64,000 bases of DNA from Trinickia soli (GTDB lineage: Bacteria; Pseudomonadota; Gammaproteobacteria; Burkholderiales; Burkholderiaceae), in the NCBI RefSeq assembly GCF_002879855.1, contig NZ_PNYB01000019.1:38473-102472 (forward strand), read 5' to 3'. The position numbers and the translations under genes were made by a program. Every line of letters starts with the position of its first letter. Within the stretch, counting starts at the first letter, position 1. The notes below the pieces were generated by a model, which did not search any database, was not told the origin of the DNA, and saw nothing but the letters and a program-made list of their open reading frames with translations. Shown here in pieces: positions 48,941 to 58,715 of the stretch.

Positions 48941-50815
48941 ATGACACTTGCTTCGCGTGCCCCGCACGAACCACAATTGGAACATTTGACAGTCGCCGAG
49001 CGTAACGCTCGCAACGCCAGGCTCTCGAGCTATGCCGAGCGCCCGCTCGCGTTCCTGCTCAGTTACATCCGGCGCCATCCCGTCTCGCACGCGATCGTGC
49101 TGGGCAGCGTCTTCGCGGCCGTCGTTTGCGCCCTCGCTTCGCAGTACGCGATCAAACACCTGATCGACGTCCTCGGCATGGGCCGCCATCACCCGGGCCC
49201 GCTGTGGGCGGCATTCGCGATCCTGGTGGGGTTGATCGCTGCCGACAACCTGCTCTGGCGCGTCGGCGGTTGGGTCGCTGCGCATGCGTTCGTCGGCGTG
49301 ACGGGCGATTTGCGCCGGGATCTGTTCCAGTATCTGACGGGCCACGCGCCCACGTATTTCGCCGAACGGCAGCCGGGCATGCTCGCAAGCCGGATCACCG
49401 CGACATCGAACGCCGTCTATACGTCTGAAAATACGATGGCATGGAACGTTCTGCCGCCGTGCATCGCCGTGTTCGGCGCCATCGTCATGATCACGACGGT
49501 GAATCCGATCATGGCCGGCAGCCTGATGCTGTGCTCGGCCATTCTGGCCATGGTGCTGTTCAAACTGGCAGGGCGCGGCTCGGCTCGCCACCATATGTTC
49601 GCGACGAAGGCCGCGGCCGTCGACGGCGAACTCGTGGACGTGATCGGCAACATGGCGCTCGTGCGCGCGTTCGGGATGACGCTGCGTGAACAGCGGCGCT
49701 TCGGCGATACCGTCAAGGGCGAAATGGACGCCCGCCAGCAAAGCCTGCTCTACCTCGAACGGCTGCGGCTGCTGCACGCCGTCATCACGGCGCTGCTGTC
49801 GGCCGGTTTGCTGGGCTGGGCGCTTTGGCTGTGGAACGAAGGGCGTGCAACCTCGGGCGACATCGTGCTCGTCAGCTCGCTAGGCTTCACGATCCTGCAC
49901 GGCACGCGCGACCTCGCGGTCGCCCTGGTCGACGTCACGCAGCACATCGCACGCCTTGCGGAAGCGGTGAAGACGTTGCTCGAGCCCCACGGCATGCCCG
50001 ATCGCGAAGATGCAGTCGAACTCGTGACGCGCGGCGGGCGCGTGGACTTCGAAGGCGTGACCTTCGCCTACCCGCGCCGCCGTGCGATCCTCGATCACTT
50101 CGACCTGCACATCGAGGCCGGACAGCGCGTCGGGCTCGTCGGCAAGTCGGGCGCCGGCAAATCGACCGTGCTCGCGCTGCTGCAGCGCTTCTACGAAGCG
50201 CAAGGCGGCTCGATCCAGATCGATGGTCAAGACATCGCCGCGATCACGCAAGACAGCCTGCGTCACGCGATTGCACTCGTGCCGCAGGACATCGCGCTGT
50301 TTCACCGCACGATCTACGAGAACATTGCCTACGGCCGGCCCGAGGCGAGCCGGGAGGAAGTCTACGCGGCCGCACGCGAAGCGCGGTGCACCGACTTCAT
50401 CGAAGCGATGCCGGAAGGATTCGATACCATCGTCGGCGATCGAGGCGTGAAGCTTTCGGGCGGTCAGCGGCAACGGATCGCGATTGCGCGCGCCATTCTG
50501 AAGAACGCGCCGATCCTGCTGCTCGACGAAGCCACATCCGCGCTCGATAGCGCGTCGGAGGAAGCCATTCAACACGCGTTGGACCGGCTCATGGTCGGTC
50601 GCACGGTCATCGCCATCGCGCACCGCCTCTCGACGCTGCAAAACTTCGATCGCATCATCGTCATGAGTTCGGGCAAGGTCATCGACGACGGCACGCCCGA
50701 AGCACTGCGCAACCGCCCCGGCATTTATCGCGATCTGCTCAGCAAGCAGCACGGCAAGGCGATGCAGCTGCATGTGAGCGGCGGCCGCAGCAAAATCGAT
50801 GAGCACGTAGCGTAG
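48941..50815 (+). CDS. ABC transporter, fused permease and ATPase (MsbA-like exporter)
   Basis: 624 residues from ATG 48941; ATG 48932 and GTG 48875 are also in frame, and no start has a clear ribosome site. Six membrane helices fill residues 35-310 (AIVLGSVFAAVVCALASQY, LWAAFAILVGLIAADNLLW, NVLPPCIAVFGAIVMI). The ATPase has Walker A GKSGAGKST, signature LSGGQRQR, Walker B ILLLDEATSALDS and H loop IAIAHRLST. It is a half-transporter that would dimerise. The class exports lipids, peptides or drugs; the substrate cannot be read here. It converges on otsA. Confidence 0.88.
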   Translation: MTLASRAPHEPQLEHLTVAERNARNARLSSYAERPLAFLLSYIRRHPVSHAIVLGSVFAAVVCALASQYAIKHLIDVLGMGRHHPGPLWAAFAILVGLIAADNLLWRVGGWVAAHAFVGVTGDLRRDLFQYLTGHAPTYFAERQPGMLASRITATSNAVYTSENTMAWNVLPPCIAVFGAIVMITTVNPIMAGSLMLCSAILAMVLFKLAGRGSARHHMFATKAAAVDGELVDVIGNMALVRAFGMTLREQRRFGDTVKGEMDARQQSLLYLERLRLLHAVITALLSAGLLGWALWLWNEGRATSGDIVLVSSLGFTILHGTRDLAVALVDVTQHIARLAEAVKTLLEPHGMPDREDAVELVTRGGRVDFEGVTFAYPRRRAILDHFDLHIEAGQRVGLVGKSGAGKSTVLALLQRFYEAQGGSIQIDGQDIAAITQDSLRHAIALVPQDIALFHRTIYENIAYGRPEASREEVYAAAREARCTDFIEAMPEGFDTIVGDRGVKLSGGQRQRIAIARAILKNAPILLLDEATSALDSASEEAIQHALDRLMVGRTVIAIAHRLSTLQNFDRIIVMSSGKVIDDGTPEALRNRPGIYRDLLSKQHGKAMQLHVSGGRSKIDEHVA

Positions 50816-50902
50816 AAGCGAGGGGCGCCTGATCAAGCCCCCGTGCAACCGCTAGAAAAGGTTTAAAGCTTCTTCTCTCCAAGCTTCTATTGGCGGCGCG
50901 GC

Positions 50903-52390
50903 TCAAGCCTCGACACGCTTGCGCGTCGTCTTCGCCCGAGGCGCCGCTCCTTTCTTCTCACCCGGCGCGCGCTCCGCCGGCAGCTGCCCGCCCTGCGCAA
51001 GATCGCGCAAGAACGTATCGCGCCAGACCGACACGTTGTTGCTGCGCAGTTGCGCCATCATGTCGCGATAGCGCGCACGCCGATCGGCGAGCGGCATCGC
51101 AAGCGCCTCCGAGAGCGCCTGCGCCATGCCGTCGATGTCGATCGGATTGACGATGAGCGCCCCCGTCAACTCGTCGGCCGCGCCCGCGAAGCGCGACAGC
51201 ACGAGCACGCCGGGATCGTCGGGATCCTGGGCCGAAACATATTCCTTCGCGACCAGATTCATGCCGTCCCGCAGCGGCGTGACGTAGCCGACATGCGATT
51301 CGCGAAACAGCGCGGCCAGCACCGAACGCTCGTATTGCCGATGGATGTATCGAATCGGCGTCCAGTCGAGCTCGGCGAAACGCCCGTTGATGCGCCCGAG
51401 TTCCGACTCGAGCCGCAGCCGGATGTCCTGGTAGGCGTGCATGTCGGCGCGTGTCGGCGGTGCAATCTGCACGAATGAGACGTTGTTGCGGCAGGCCGGC
51501 ACCTGGTCGAGCAGGTGTTCGAACGCGCGGAAGCGTTCGACGAGCCCCTTCGAGTAGTCGAGCCGGTCGACGCTCATGATGAGTTTGCGCTCGTGCCGTG
51601 TCTGACGCATCAGGCGCACCGACTTGCCGCGGGCGCCCGCTTTTGCCAGTTGCGCGATTTCATCGGGATAGACGCCGATCGGATACGCGGCCGCGCGCAG
51701 CGACCGTCCGAAGGCCCGTACATGCGCAGGCGCACCGGCGACAACCGGCGCCCCCTGCTCGCCGCCCGCGACTTCTCCCCCACCCTCATGCACGACGTAA
51801 TCGCAGAACGCGCGCACATCGGCTTGTGTCTGGAAGCCGAGCAAGTCGAACGAGCACAGCGCCTCCACCAGCGCGCGATGCGGCGGCACGGCCAGCAAGA
51901 CCTGTGCGGCCGGAAACGGAATGTGCAGGAAAAAGCCGATCCGATTGCGCACGCCTGCCGAGCGCAGCGCTTGGGCGAAGGGGATCAGATGGTAATCGTG
52001 GACCCAGATGACATCGTCTGGACGCAGCAGCGGCACGAGCTGCTGTGCAAGCCAGGTATTGACGCGCCAATACCCTTCGAAGTCATGCCGGTCGTACTGG
52101 ATGAGATCGGCCCGATAGTGAAAGGCGGGCCACAGCGTCGCATTCGAAAAACCGCGGTAATACTGATCGTAATCGCGCCGCGCGAGCCCGATCGTCGCGA
52201 ACGTCACCGGACCCTGTTCGACGAGTTGCAACTGAGGCTGACCGGACGCGACGACCTCGCCGCTCCAGCCGAACCACATACCGCCCGTTTCTTTCAGCGC
52301 GTCGTAGACGCCGACAGCCAGACCGCCGGCCGCCGGGCCGCCTTCCGAGATCGGTGCGACCCGGTTCGAAACGATGATGAGACGACTCAT
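50903..52390 (-). CDS. otsA: Trehalose-6-phosphate synthase
   Basis: 495 residues from ATG 52390. It joins UDP-glucose to glucose-6-phosphate. Family motifs are [61 protein letters not shown] and [17 protein letters not shown]. Its ATG overlaps the otsB stop (ATGA), so the two are translationally coupled. The last 25 residues are a basic tail ([14 protein letters not shown]) beyond the conserved end. Confidence 0.96.
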   Translation of the reverse strand: MSRLIIVSNRVAPISEGGPAAGGLAVGVYDALKETGGMWFGWSGEVVASGQPQLQLVEQGPVTFATIGLARRDYDQYYRGFSNATLWPAFHYRADLIQYDRHDFEGYWRVNTWLAQQLVPLLRPDDVIWVHDYHLIPFAQALRSAGVRNRIGFFLHIPFPAAQVLLAVPPHRALVEALCSFDLLGFQTQADVRAFCDYVVHEGGGEVAGGEQGAPVVAGAPAHVRAFGRSLRAAAYPIGVYPDEIAQLAKAGARGKSVRLMRQTRHERKLIMSVDRLDYSKGLVERFRAFEHLLDQVPACRNNVSFVQIAPPTRADMHAYQDIRLRLESELGRINGRFAELDWTPIRYIHRQYERSVLAALFRESHVGYVTPLRDGMNLVAKEYVSAQDPDDPGVLVLSRFAGAADELTGALIVNPIDIDGMAQALSEALAMPLADRRARYRDMMAQLRSNNVSVWRDTFLRDLAQGGQLPAERAPGEKKGAAPRAKTTRKRVEA

Positions 52391-53139
52391 GAGTTGCGTT
52401 GCGCCTGGGTGACGATGTCCGAGAGCCAACCGACGAACGAAGCGACCGAGTCGACGCGCGTGCGCGCCGACGTATCGCCGGCGCCGACTTTGATCGACAG
52501 GCCGCCACGTTCGTTGACGACGGCGAACCCTTTTTCGTCAGTCAAATCGTCGCCCGCAAAGACGGGCGTGCGGCCCGCGAATGGCGGCTCGTCCAGAAAG
52601 GCCGCGAGCGCGCGCCCCTTGTCGACGTTCTTCGGCTTGATCTCATAGACCATCTTGCCGGGCTGCAACACGTAGGCGTCGGCGTATTGATCGACGAGCC
52701 GCTCCGTTGCGGCGCGCGCGGCCGTCTCGGCAAGCGGTGCGTTCCGGTAGTGCAGCGCGATCGCCGCGCCCTTGATTTCGAGCAGCGTGCCCGGGTGCGC
52801 CTTGACGAGCTCGGCCAGGACGCGCTCCATTCGCAGCAGGCGCTCGTCGTTGAAGCCGACCCGGATCGTGTCGCCGCTCGCATCGCGCCGCTCGGCACCG
52901 TGCAGGCCCGCGATCGGTAAATCGGGCAACCCGAGAAACGCGTCGATGCTGTCGATGCCGCGCCCGGAAACGACGGCGACCGCGCCCTGCGTCAACCGTC
53001 GCAACTGTGCGAGCGAATCGACGACGGTGGCCGGCACGACGACGCCGTCGGGCGTGGGCGCGAGCTCGACGAGCGTGCCGTCGAAATCGAAGAAGAACGC
53101 TGTCTCGCTCGGAGACAAAAAACCCGGTAAAGATTGCAT
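52387..53139 (-). CDS. otsB: Trehalose-6-phosphate phosphatase
   Basis: 250 residues. A HAD-superfamily phosphatase that releases trehalose from the OtsA product. Motif I is FFFDFDGTLVELAPTPDG with the nucleophile Asp, motif II AVVSGRGIDSIDAFL, the cap contains GLHGAERRD, and motif IV FAGDDLTDEKGFAVVN. It is the first gene of the otsB-otsA pair. Trehalose protects against osmotic and drying stress. Confidence 0.95.
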   Translation of the reverse strand: MQSLPGFLSPSETAFFFDFDGTLVELAPTPDGVVVPATVVDSLAQLRRLTQGAVAVVSGRGIDSIDAFLGLPDLPIAGLHGAERRDASGDTIRVGFNDERLLRMERVLAELVKAHPGTLLEIKGAAIALHYRNAPLAETAARAATERLVDQYADAYVLQPGKMVYEIKPKNVDKGRALAAFLDEPPFAGRTPVFAGDDLTDEKGFAVVNERGGLSIKVGAGDTSARTRVDSVASFVGWLSDIVTQAQRNS

Positions 53140-53478
53140 CAGCCCGCTCTGCGTAACGGCCCGTGCGGCCCCATCGCCGCCCCGAACCGGAAAAGTTTGC
53201 GCATCTTACCGCGCCTGCGGCGCGTTTTGGAGCACGAAGGCCCCAAAGCGCCGAGCGCGCCGACAGGGAACGCGAAAAGCGCCAAAAAGCGCGATCCCGT
53301 TCCCGTACTGCTCATCTTGCCTGCGCCTGCGACATATTGCCTCGCCGCGGGCGGCCGTGCGGCGTGCGAACGGCAACTGTAGGGCAACTGCGCTATAGTC
53401 GCAGCCTCGCAGCCGCTGGCTGGGCGCTGCCCGCGAAGGGCGGCGCCGCCGCGCCTGAGCATTGTTACAGAGTCACGG
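53140..53478. other. Divergent control region otsB / SCO gene
   Basis: These 339 bases hold a possible -10 for the SCO gene, TATAGT near 53394, and an interrupted inverted repeat GGGAACG...CGTTCCC around 53268-53305. No small gene is evident. Confidence 0.4.
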
Positions 53479-54195
53479 ATGCCGCCACATGTTCCCTGCG
53501 TCGGCTCGCCGCCCGGCGAACCGGCACCGCCCGCCCTCCCCCGGCCTACGCTCGTTCGGGGCGCCTGCGCACCGTCGCGGCCTGCCCGTTGGGCGCGACG
53601 CACGCTCGGCGGGTTGGCGACGCTCGCCTGCGCAGCGCTCATCGCCGGCTGTTCGCATGACGACGGCCCCTGGCTCCTGACCGATGTCAGCGGCCATCTA
53701 CCGGATCTCGCCTTCAGGCTGACCGAAGACAGCGGGAAGAACGTCGATGCGACAGCGTTCCGCGGGCATACGACGCTGGTCTATTTCGGCTACACGCATT
53801 GTCCCGACGTGTGCCCCGAAACCATGGCGCGATTGATGCAGGTGCTCGAGAAACTGCCCGCGAGCGATGCGAAAGACGTGCGCATCCTGTTCATTTCCGT
53901 CGACCCTGCCCGCGATACGCCGCAAGCCCTGCATGCTTATGTCACGGCGTTCGATGCGCAGCATATCCGCGGGTTGACGGGCACCGACGCGCAGGTGGAA
54001 TCGCTCGCGAAACGCTACCGCGTTGCCTATCAAATGGAGAAACGCGACCCGAACGGCAGCTACGAAGTGACGCACAGTTCCGCCGTTTATATTTTCGATC
54101 GCGACGGGCGAGCACGACTGTTGGCGACGAGCGGGGACACGCCCGACGCCATCGCACACGATCTGCGTCGCGTCATCGAGCGCGGGAGCCGATAG
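53479..54195 (+). CDS. SCO1/SenC family copper chaperone (lipoprotein)
   Basis: 238 residues from ATG 53479; the first 35 residues are atypical, so the true start could be internal, although no better start codon precedes the basic RPARWARR stretch. A lipobox (CAALIAGCSHD) follows. The thioredoxin-like domain has the copper-binding YFGYTHCPDVCPETM (CxxxC) and a distal His in YEVTHSSAVYIFD. SCO proteins deliver copper to the CuA site of cytochrome oxidase. It starts the SCO-PCuAC-CtaG gene run, which fits oxidase assembly. Confidence 0.88.
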   Translation: MPPHVPCVGSPPGEPAPPALPRPTLVRGACAPSRPARWARRTLGGLATLACAALIAGCSHDDGPWLLTDVSGHLPDLAFRLTEDSGKNVDATAFRGHTTLVYFGYTHCPDVCPETMARLMQVLEKLPASDAKDVRILFISVDPARDTPQALHAYVTAFDAQHIRGLTGTDAQVESLAKRYRVAYQMEKRDPNGSYEVTHSSAVYIFDRDGRARLLATSGDTPDAIAHDLRRVIERGSR

Positions 54196-54253
54196 CGGTT
54201 CGTTGACCGATGGCCGTCGATCGCCCCATGCATCCTTCACTCCTTTACGACCC

Positions 54254-54736
54254 ATGCCGATGAAATCTCGTCCGACTGCACACCGCTTTGCCGCCCTCGC
54301 CTCGCTCGCCGCATCGTTCTGCGCCTGCGCCGCCCTCAGCACGCCCGCCCACGCCGCCGGCGCATCCGCCATCACGGCCTCGCACGCATGGGTCCGCTGG
54401 CTGCCGAACAATCTGCCGGCCGCCGGCTACGTGACGCTCACCAACACCAGCGACAAAAATATCGACCTGACCGATGTGGCCAGTCCCGATTACGGCAGCG
54501 CCATGCTCCACCAAACGGTGTCGAACGGCTCGACGACGAACATGATCATGGTCGACAAAGCCACCGTCCCGGCGCACGGCAAGCTGACGATCGCACCGGT
54601 GGGCTATCACATCATGCTCGAAGAGCCGAAACGCAAGATCGCGCCCGGCGACACCGTGCACCTGAAATTGCGGTTCTCGGACGGCGAAACGCTCGATACA
54701 CCGTTCGCGGTCAAGTCGCCGGCCACGGCACAGTGA
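54254..54736 (+). CDS. PCu(A)C periplasmic copper chaperone
   Basis: 160 residues from ATG 54254 (or ATG 54260). The signal peptide ends near STPAHAAG. The cupredoxin-like domain has AWVRWLPNNLPAAGYVTLTN, MLHQTVSNGSTTNMIMV (Met/His copper ligands), and GYHIMLEEPKRKIAPGDTV. It works with SCO proteins to metallate the CuA centre. It lies 58 bases after the SCO gene and 16 bases before ctaG. Confidence 0.88.
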   Translation: MPMKSRPTAHRFAALASLAASFCACAALSTPAHAAGASAITASHAWVRWLPNNLPAAGYVTLTNTSDKNIDLTDVASPDYGSAMLHQTVSNGSTTNMIMVDKATVPAHGKLTIAPVGYHIMLEEPKRKIAPGDTVHLKLRFSDGETLDTPFAVKSPATAQ

Positions 54737-54752
54737 ACGGGCGAGCGCCGCG

Positions 54753-55637
54753 ATGAACCTGCCGATGAACCTGCTTTACTGGCTCGATCCGTGGGAGCCG
54801 TCGCCGACGGTGGTCGTCGCGATCCTCGTCGCCGCGATTCTGTTCGTGCGCGGCGTACGTCACGCGCGCGTATCGGCGCTGCGCCAGGTGTCGTTCTGGT
54901 TCGGGCTTGTCGCGCTCTATATCGCGTTGCATACGCGTCTGGACTACTTCTTCGAGCACGAATTTTTCATGCACCGGTTGCAGCACCTGGTGCTGCACCA
55001 TCTCGGGCCGTTCTTCATCGCGTGGTCGTATCCGGGCGCCGCCTTGCGCGCCGGCATTCCGTTCCGTTGGCGCCAGCGCTTCATCGGGCCGGCCGTCAGG
55101 ACGGCACCGGTGCGGATCGCACTCGATGTCGTCTTCAACCCTGTCGTCGCGGTCCTACTGTTCGTCGGCTTGATCTACTTCTGGCTGCTTTCGCCGATTC
55201 ACTTCAAAGCGATGCTCGACTGGCGGCTCTATCGCGTCATGAATTGGAGCATGGTGATCGACGGCTTGCTGTTCTGGTGGCTCGTGCTCGATCCGCGGCC
55301 GGCGCCGCCGGCGAGATTGTCGCCGGGGCGGCGCATCATGATGGTCATCGCCGCCATCCCGCCGCAAATCGTGCTCGGCGCGTTGATCTTTTTCACGCCG
55401 CATGAGCTTTATCCGATCTATTCGATCTGCGGCCGCGCGTTCACCTGGATCAGCCCGATCCGCGATCAGCAGATCGGCGGGCTGTTGCTGTGGATCCCGG
55501 GCTCGATGATGAGCGTGTTCGGTGCGCTGATCGCGCTGCGGCACTGGATGCGGCTGTCCGCACGCGAACGCCTGCTCGAAGAGCGGCGGGATACGCCGGC
55601 GGAGCGTCGCCCCGCGGCGCCGGCACGCGCGCATTGA
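54753..55637 (+). CDS. ctaG: Cytochrome c oxidase assembly factor CtaG, caa3 type
   Basis: 294 residues with about seven membrane helices. The Caa3_CtaG family shows HEFFMHRLQHLVLHHLGPFFI (histidine-rich loop), NPVVAVLLFVGLIYFWLLSPIHF, NWSMVIDGLLFWWLVLDPRP and GRRIMMVIAAIPPQIVLGALIFF. It assists copper insertion into the oxidase. The 3' end is Arg/Ala/Pro-rich. It is the third gene of the copper-handling run. Confidence 0.9.
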   Translation: MNLPMNLLYWLDPWEPSPTVVVAILVAAILFVRGVRHARVSALRQVSFWFGLVALYIALHTRLDYFFEHEFFMHRLQHLVLHHLGPFFIAWSYPGAALRAGIPFRWRQRFIGPAVRTAPVRIALDVVFNPVVAVLLFVGLIYFWLLSPIHFKAMLDWRLYRVMNWSMVIDGLLFWWLVLDPRPAPPARLSPGRRIMMVIAAIPPQIVLGALIFFTPHELYPIYSICGRAFTWISPIRDQQIGGLLLWIPGSMMSVFGALIALRHWMRLSARERLLEERRDTPAERRPAAPARAH

Positions 55638-55769
55638 GTTCACGCGTGGTCCGCTCGATGCTCGTCGGGCGCTCGTTGGGCGCTCGTTGGCCGTTAGTGG
55701 CTGCACATGCCCGCGCGGGCGTCTGCGTGTGCGTCTCCGTTCGCGCCCGATAGCCGCTGGCAACGCGCG

Positions 55770-56285
55770 TCAGACCGAGCGCATCCAGATGTGCGGGATC
55801 CCGTCATCGTCGTGGACCTCCGAAACCGGCTCGAAGCCGAACGCGCCGTAAAACATTTGCAAATGGGCCTGCGCGTGCAGTTTGATCGCCGCGTCGGGCC
55901 ACTGCGACACGATATGCTTGAGTGCCTGCTCGAGCATTTCGCTGCCCAATCCGATGCGCCGAAACGCCGACGCGGTCAATACACGGCCGATGCGGATGTC
56001 GCTATCCGATTCGTCAGGTAGCAGCACGCGCAGATAGCCGGCCAGCACCGGGGCCGCCGCGCCTTCGCCTGCCGCGCCCATCGAATTGCGATCCTGCGAA
56101 TACGCGAACAAGTGCCACGCGCCCCTGTCGAGTCCGTCGACATCGTGATAAACGCATTGCTGTTCGACGATGAACACGGCGTTGCGCGCTTCCAGCATGT
56201 CGTACACCTCGACTGCCGTCAGCTCGGAAAACGGCTTCCAACGCCATTGGAGCATTTGATGTGATTCGCGGGTATCGATGTTCAT
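55770..56285 (-). CDS. elaA: ElaA-family GNAT acetyltransferase
   Basis: 171 residues from ATG 56285; ATG at about 56255 (MLQWRWKPF) would match E. coli ElaA more closely. Family features are LTAVEVYDMLEARNAVFIVEQQCVY, DVDGLDRGAWHLFAY, IGRVLTASAFRRIGLGSEML (acetyl-CoA loop) and HLQMFYGAFGFEPVSEVHDDDGIPHIWM. Substrate is unknown. It contains an inserted GAAGEGAAAP stretch. It converges on ctaG. Confidence 0.88.
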   Translation of the reverse strand: MNIDTRESHQMLQWRWKPFSELTAVEVYDMLEARNAVFIVEQQCVYHDVDGLDRGAWHLFAYSQDRNSMGAAGEGAAAPVLAGYLRVLLPDESDSDIRIGRVLTASAFRRIGLGSEMLEQALKHIVSQWPDAAIKLHAQAHLQMFYGAFGFEPVSEVHDDDGIPHIWMRSV

Positions 56286-56558
56286 GAGTCGTCCGAGAAT
56301 TGACGCTCGCCGATTATCCCGCGACGTCGACGCAAACGCCAGCCACGGCGGCCGCACGGTGGCTAGGACAGTGCACGGACAAGCAGATCGCCGCCGGGCG
56401 CACGACGAAGCCAGGCGGCGCTTTCGATCGAATCACGTCCATCGCCGCGGGACTATGCCGTTCGGCCGAATCGCCGCCGCCCGCCTCGGCGCGTAGCATC
56501 GTTGTCAGTCATGCATCGCACTCCTTCGCGAGCAGGCCGTTCTGAGAGAAACGCCCTC

Positions 56559-57773
56559 ATGCCCGATACCGTCACCGCCATAGAAACCATTCTCTTCGGC
56601 GCATTCGACCGTCACAACTTCGGCGATCTGCTGTTTCCACACATCGCCGCGCGGATGCTACCCGGCCGACATCTACGGTTTGCAGGATTGGCCGCGGGCG
56701 ATCTCACCGCATGCGGCGGTCACCACGTCGAGGCAATTGCGACGCTGGCCCACGCGTACCCTGATCAACCGGTCGACATCGTTCATGTCGGTGGCGAGCT
56801 CCTCACCTGCAATGCCTGGGAAGCCGCCGTCATGCTGTCGTCGGGCAAGCACGCGAAGTCGGTGATCGATCAGCGCAGCGCCTGGTTGTGGGTGCCGCTC
56901 GAATGGGCCGACGATCGTCTCCGCTCACCGGCGCGCGCTCCGTATGTCCTACCGCGCAGGTACTTCGCGCAGACCCGCACGTTGGCGTTCAATGCGGTCG
57001 GCGGCGTCGACCTGCAAAAATGCGAGCCGCGATTGCGCGCGGAAGTCGTCGAAACGCTGCGAGGCGCCACCGACATCAGCGTGCGCGACATCGTCACCCA
57101 GCGTGCGCTCGAAGCAAACGGCGTCGCCGCGCGGCTGTTGCCGGATCCGGCCGTCATGGTCGACGAACTGTTCGGCGATCTCATTCGCAGCCAAATGTCG
57201 GGCGAGCCCGTTTCCTCTGTCCGCGATGCGTGTCCGAACGGCTACCTCGCCGTGCAGTTCAGCGCCGATTTCGGCGACGACCGGACGCTCGACGAGATCG
57301 CCGCGCAACTCGATGCCGTCGCCTCATCGGAGGGTTTGGGCATTGCATTCTTTCGCGCCGGCATCGCGCCCTGGCACGACGACCTCGATGTATTCGAGCG
57401 AACCCGGCAGCGAATGCGTACGCCATCGGTTCACGTGATGACATCGCCGAACGTGTGGGACATCTGCGCGCTGATCGCAGGCAGCAGCGCGTATTGCGGA
57501 AGCAGTCTGCACGGCAGAATCGTTGCCGCTGCGTTCGCCCTTCCACGCGTCAACATTCGCCACCCGGCGCTGACGCGTCCCGACAGCAAGCAAACGGCGT
57601 TCGCCGCCACTTGGGAGCACGAGGATATGCCCGCGGACGTGGGAGTCGCCCACATCGCGCAAGGCGTCGATGCCGCGCTGCGGATCGAGCGCGTCCGGCT
57701 CGAGCGCATGGCGACAGCCCTCGCTCGTACGTACAAGGAGGGCTTTGCCCACCTTTCAGCGCTGCTGGCGTGA
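56559..57773 (+). CDS. Polysaccharide pyruvyl transferase family protein
   Basis: 404 residues from ATG 56559, with GAGAG upstream; an in-frame TTG at 56502 would add 19 residues. Family features are ILFGAFDRHNFGDLLFPHI (GNxGD-like start), HVGGELLTCN, ISVRDIVTQRALEANGV with LLPDPAVMVDEL, and IAGSSAYCGSSLHGRIVAAAFALPRVNI (SxHGRI motif). The family adds ketal pyruvate to sugars in exopolysaccharides and cell-wall polymers. No glycan cluster surrounds it, so its acceptor is unknown. The gene stands alone in an accessory-looking stretch. Confidence 0.78.
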   Translation: MPDTVTAIETILFGAFDRHNFGDLLFPHIAARMLPGRHLRFAGLAAGDLTACGGHHVEAIATLAHAYPDQPVDIVHVGGELLTCNAWEAAVMLSSGKHAKSVIDQRSAWLWVPLEWADDRLRSPARAPYVLPRRYFAQTRTLAFNAVGGVDLQKCEPRLRAEVVETLRGATDISVRDIVTQRALEANGVAARLLPDPAVMVDELFGDLIRSQMSGEPVSSVRDACPNGYLAVQFSADFGDDRTLDEIAAQLDAVASSEGLGIAFFRAGIAPWHDDLDVFERTRQRMRTPSVHVMTSPNVWDICALIAGSSAYCGSSLHGRIVAAAFALPRVNIRHPALTRPDSKQTAFAATWEHEDMPADVGVAHIAQGVDAALRIERVRLERMATALARTYKEGFAHLSALLA

Positions 57774-57932
57774 TGCGTCGGACCGGCGCGAGCCCGCGGT
57801 TGCGGCAAATGATCGAAATTGGTCCTTTAGCTTAAACCCGTTTTCCTTGACAATCAGGTTGGCCGGGCCGTCCGGGTCCAAGGCATATCCTTATCCGGCC
57901 GCCTTCACCTTTCACTCGCCCGTGGAATCGAC

Positions 57933-58607
57933 ATGTACGTACCCGCCCATTTCGACGAGCCGCGCACCGACGTCCTGCATTCGCACATCGTGCGAAATCC
58001 GTTCGGCACGCTCATTACACATGGCAAAGGCGGATTGAACGCCAACCACTTCCCCTTCGAGCTTGCGCCGGAGCAGGGCGAATTCGGCGTATTGCACGCG
58101 CACGTCGCCCGCGCCAACCCCGTATGGCAGGACGTGGCGAATGGCGACGAGGTGCTCGTGGTCTTCGGCGCCGAGAACGCCTACATTTCTCCGAGCTGGT
58201 ATCCGTCCAAGCAGGAGACGCATCGGCATGTGCCGACGTGGAACTACGTCGTGGTCCATGCGTACGGACGCATCACCATTCATGACGACGAAAAATACGT
58301 CCGCGGCCTGGTTGCCAGGCTGACGAGGACGCACGAAGCGGCGGAACCGCAACCGTGGAAGATGGGCGACGCGCCGGCCGACTTCATCGATACATTGCTG
58401 AAGTCCATCGTCGGGATCGAGATCGAGATCACGCGGTTGATCGGCAAGAGCAAGCTCGGTCAGAACAGAGAGGCGCGCGATATTCAAGGCGCAGCGGAAG
58501 CATTGAAGGCGCGCGGCCACGTGGAACTTGGCAACGCAATGCTGTCCGAAGCCACGCTCAAGCGCCAACACGAACAAGAGCAAGAGCAAAACAAACAGCA
58601 AAAGTAG
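57933..58607 (+). CDS. PaiB-type FMN-binding protein (negative regulator family)
   Basis: 224 residues. MYVPAHFDEPRTDVLHSHIVRNPFGTLITH is the standard start; HVARANPVWQD and FGAENAYISPSWYPSKQETHRHVPTWNYVVVHAYG complete the split-barrel flavin fold. Bacillus PaiB regulates sporulation and protease genes, but most members are uncharacterised flavoproteins. The last ten residues are Glu/Gln/Lys-rich (EQEQEQNKQQK), an unusual tail. It stands singly. Confidence 0.87.
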   Translation: MYVPAHFDEPRTDVLHSHIVRNPFGTLITHGKGGLNANHFPFELAPEQGEFGVLHAHVARANPVWQDVANGDEVLVVFGAENAYISPSWYPSKQETHRHVPTWNYVVVHAYGRITIHDDEKYVRGLVARLTRTHEAAEPQPWKMGDAPADFIDTLLKSIVGIEIEITRLIGKSKLGQNREARDIQGAAEALKARGHVELGNAMLSEATLKRQHEQEQEQNKQQK

Positions 58608-58715
58608 CGCGGTGTTCGTTGCGCCACTGGCCCGGCGAAATGTCGCGCAACTGAGCATGGCACTCGACGCGCAACCGAGAACAATGTCGCAATAGCGCTC
58701 AACTCGAGATCCCAT

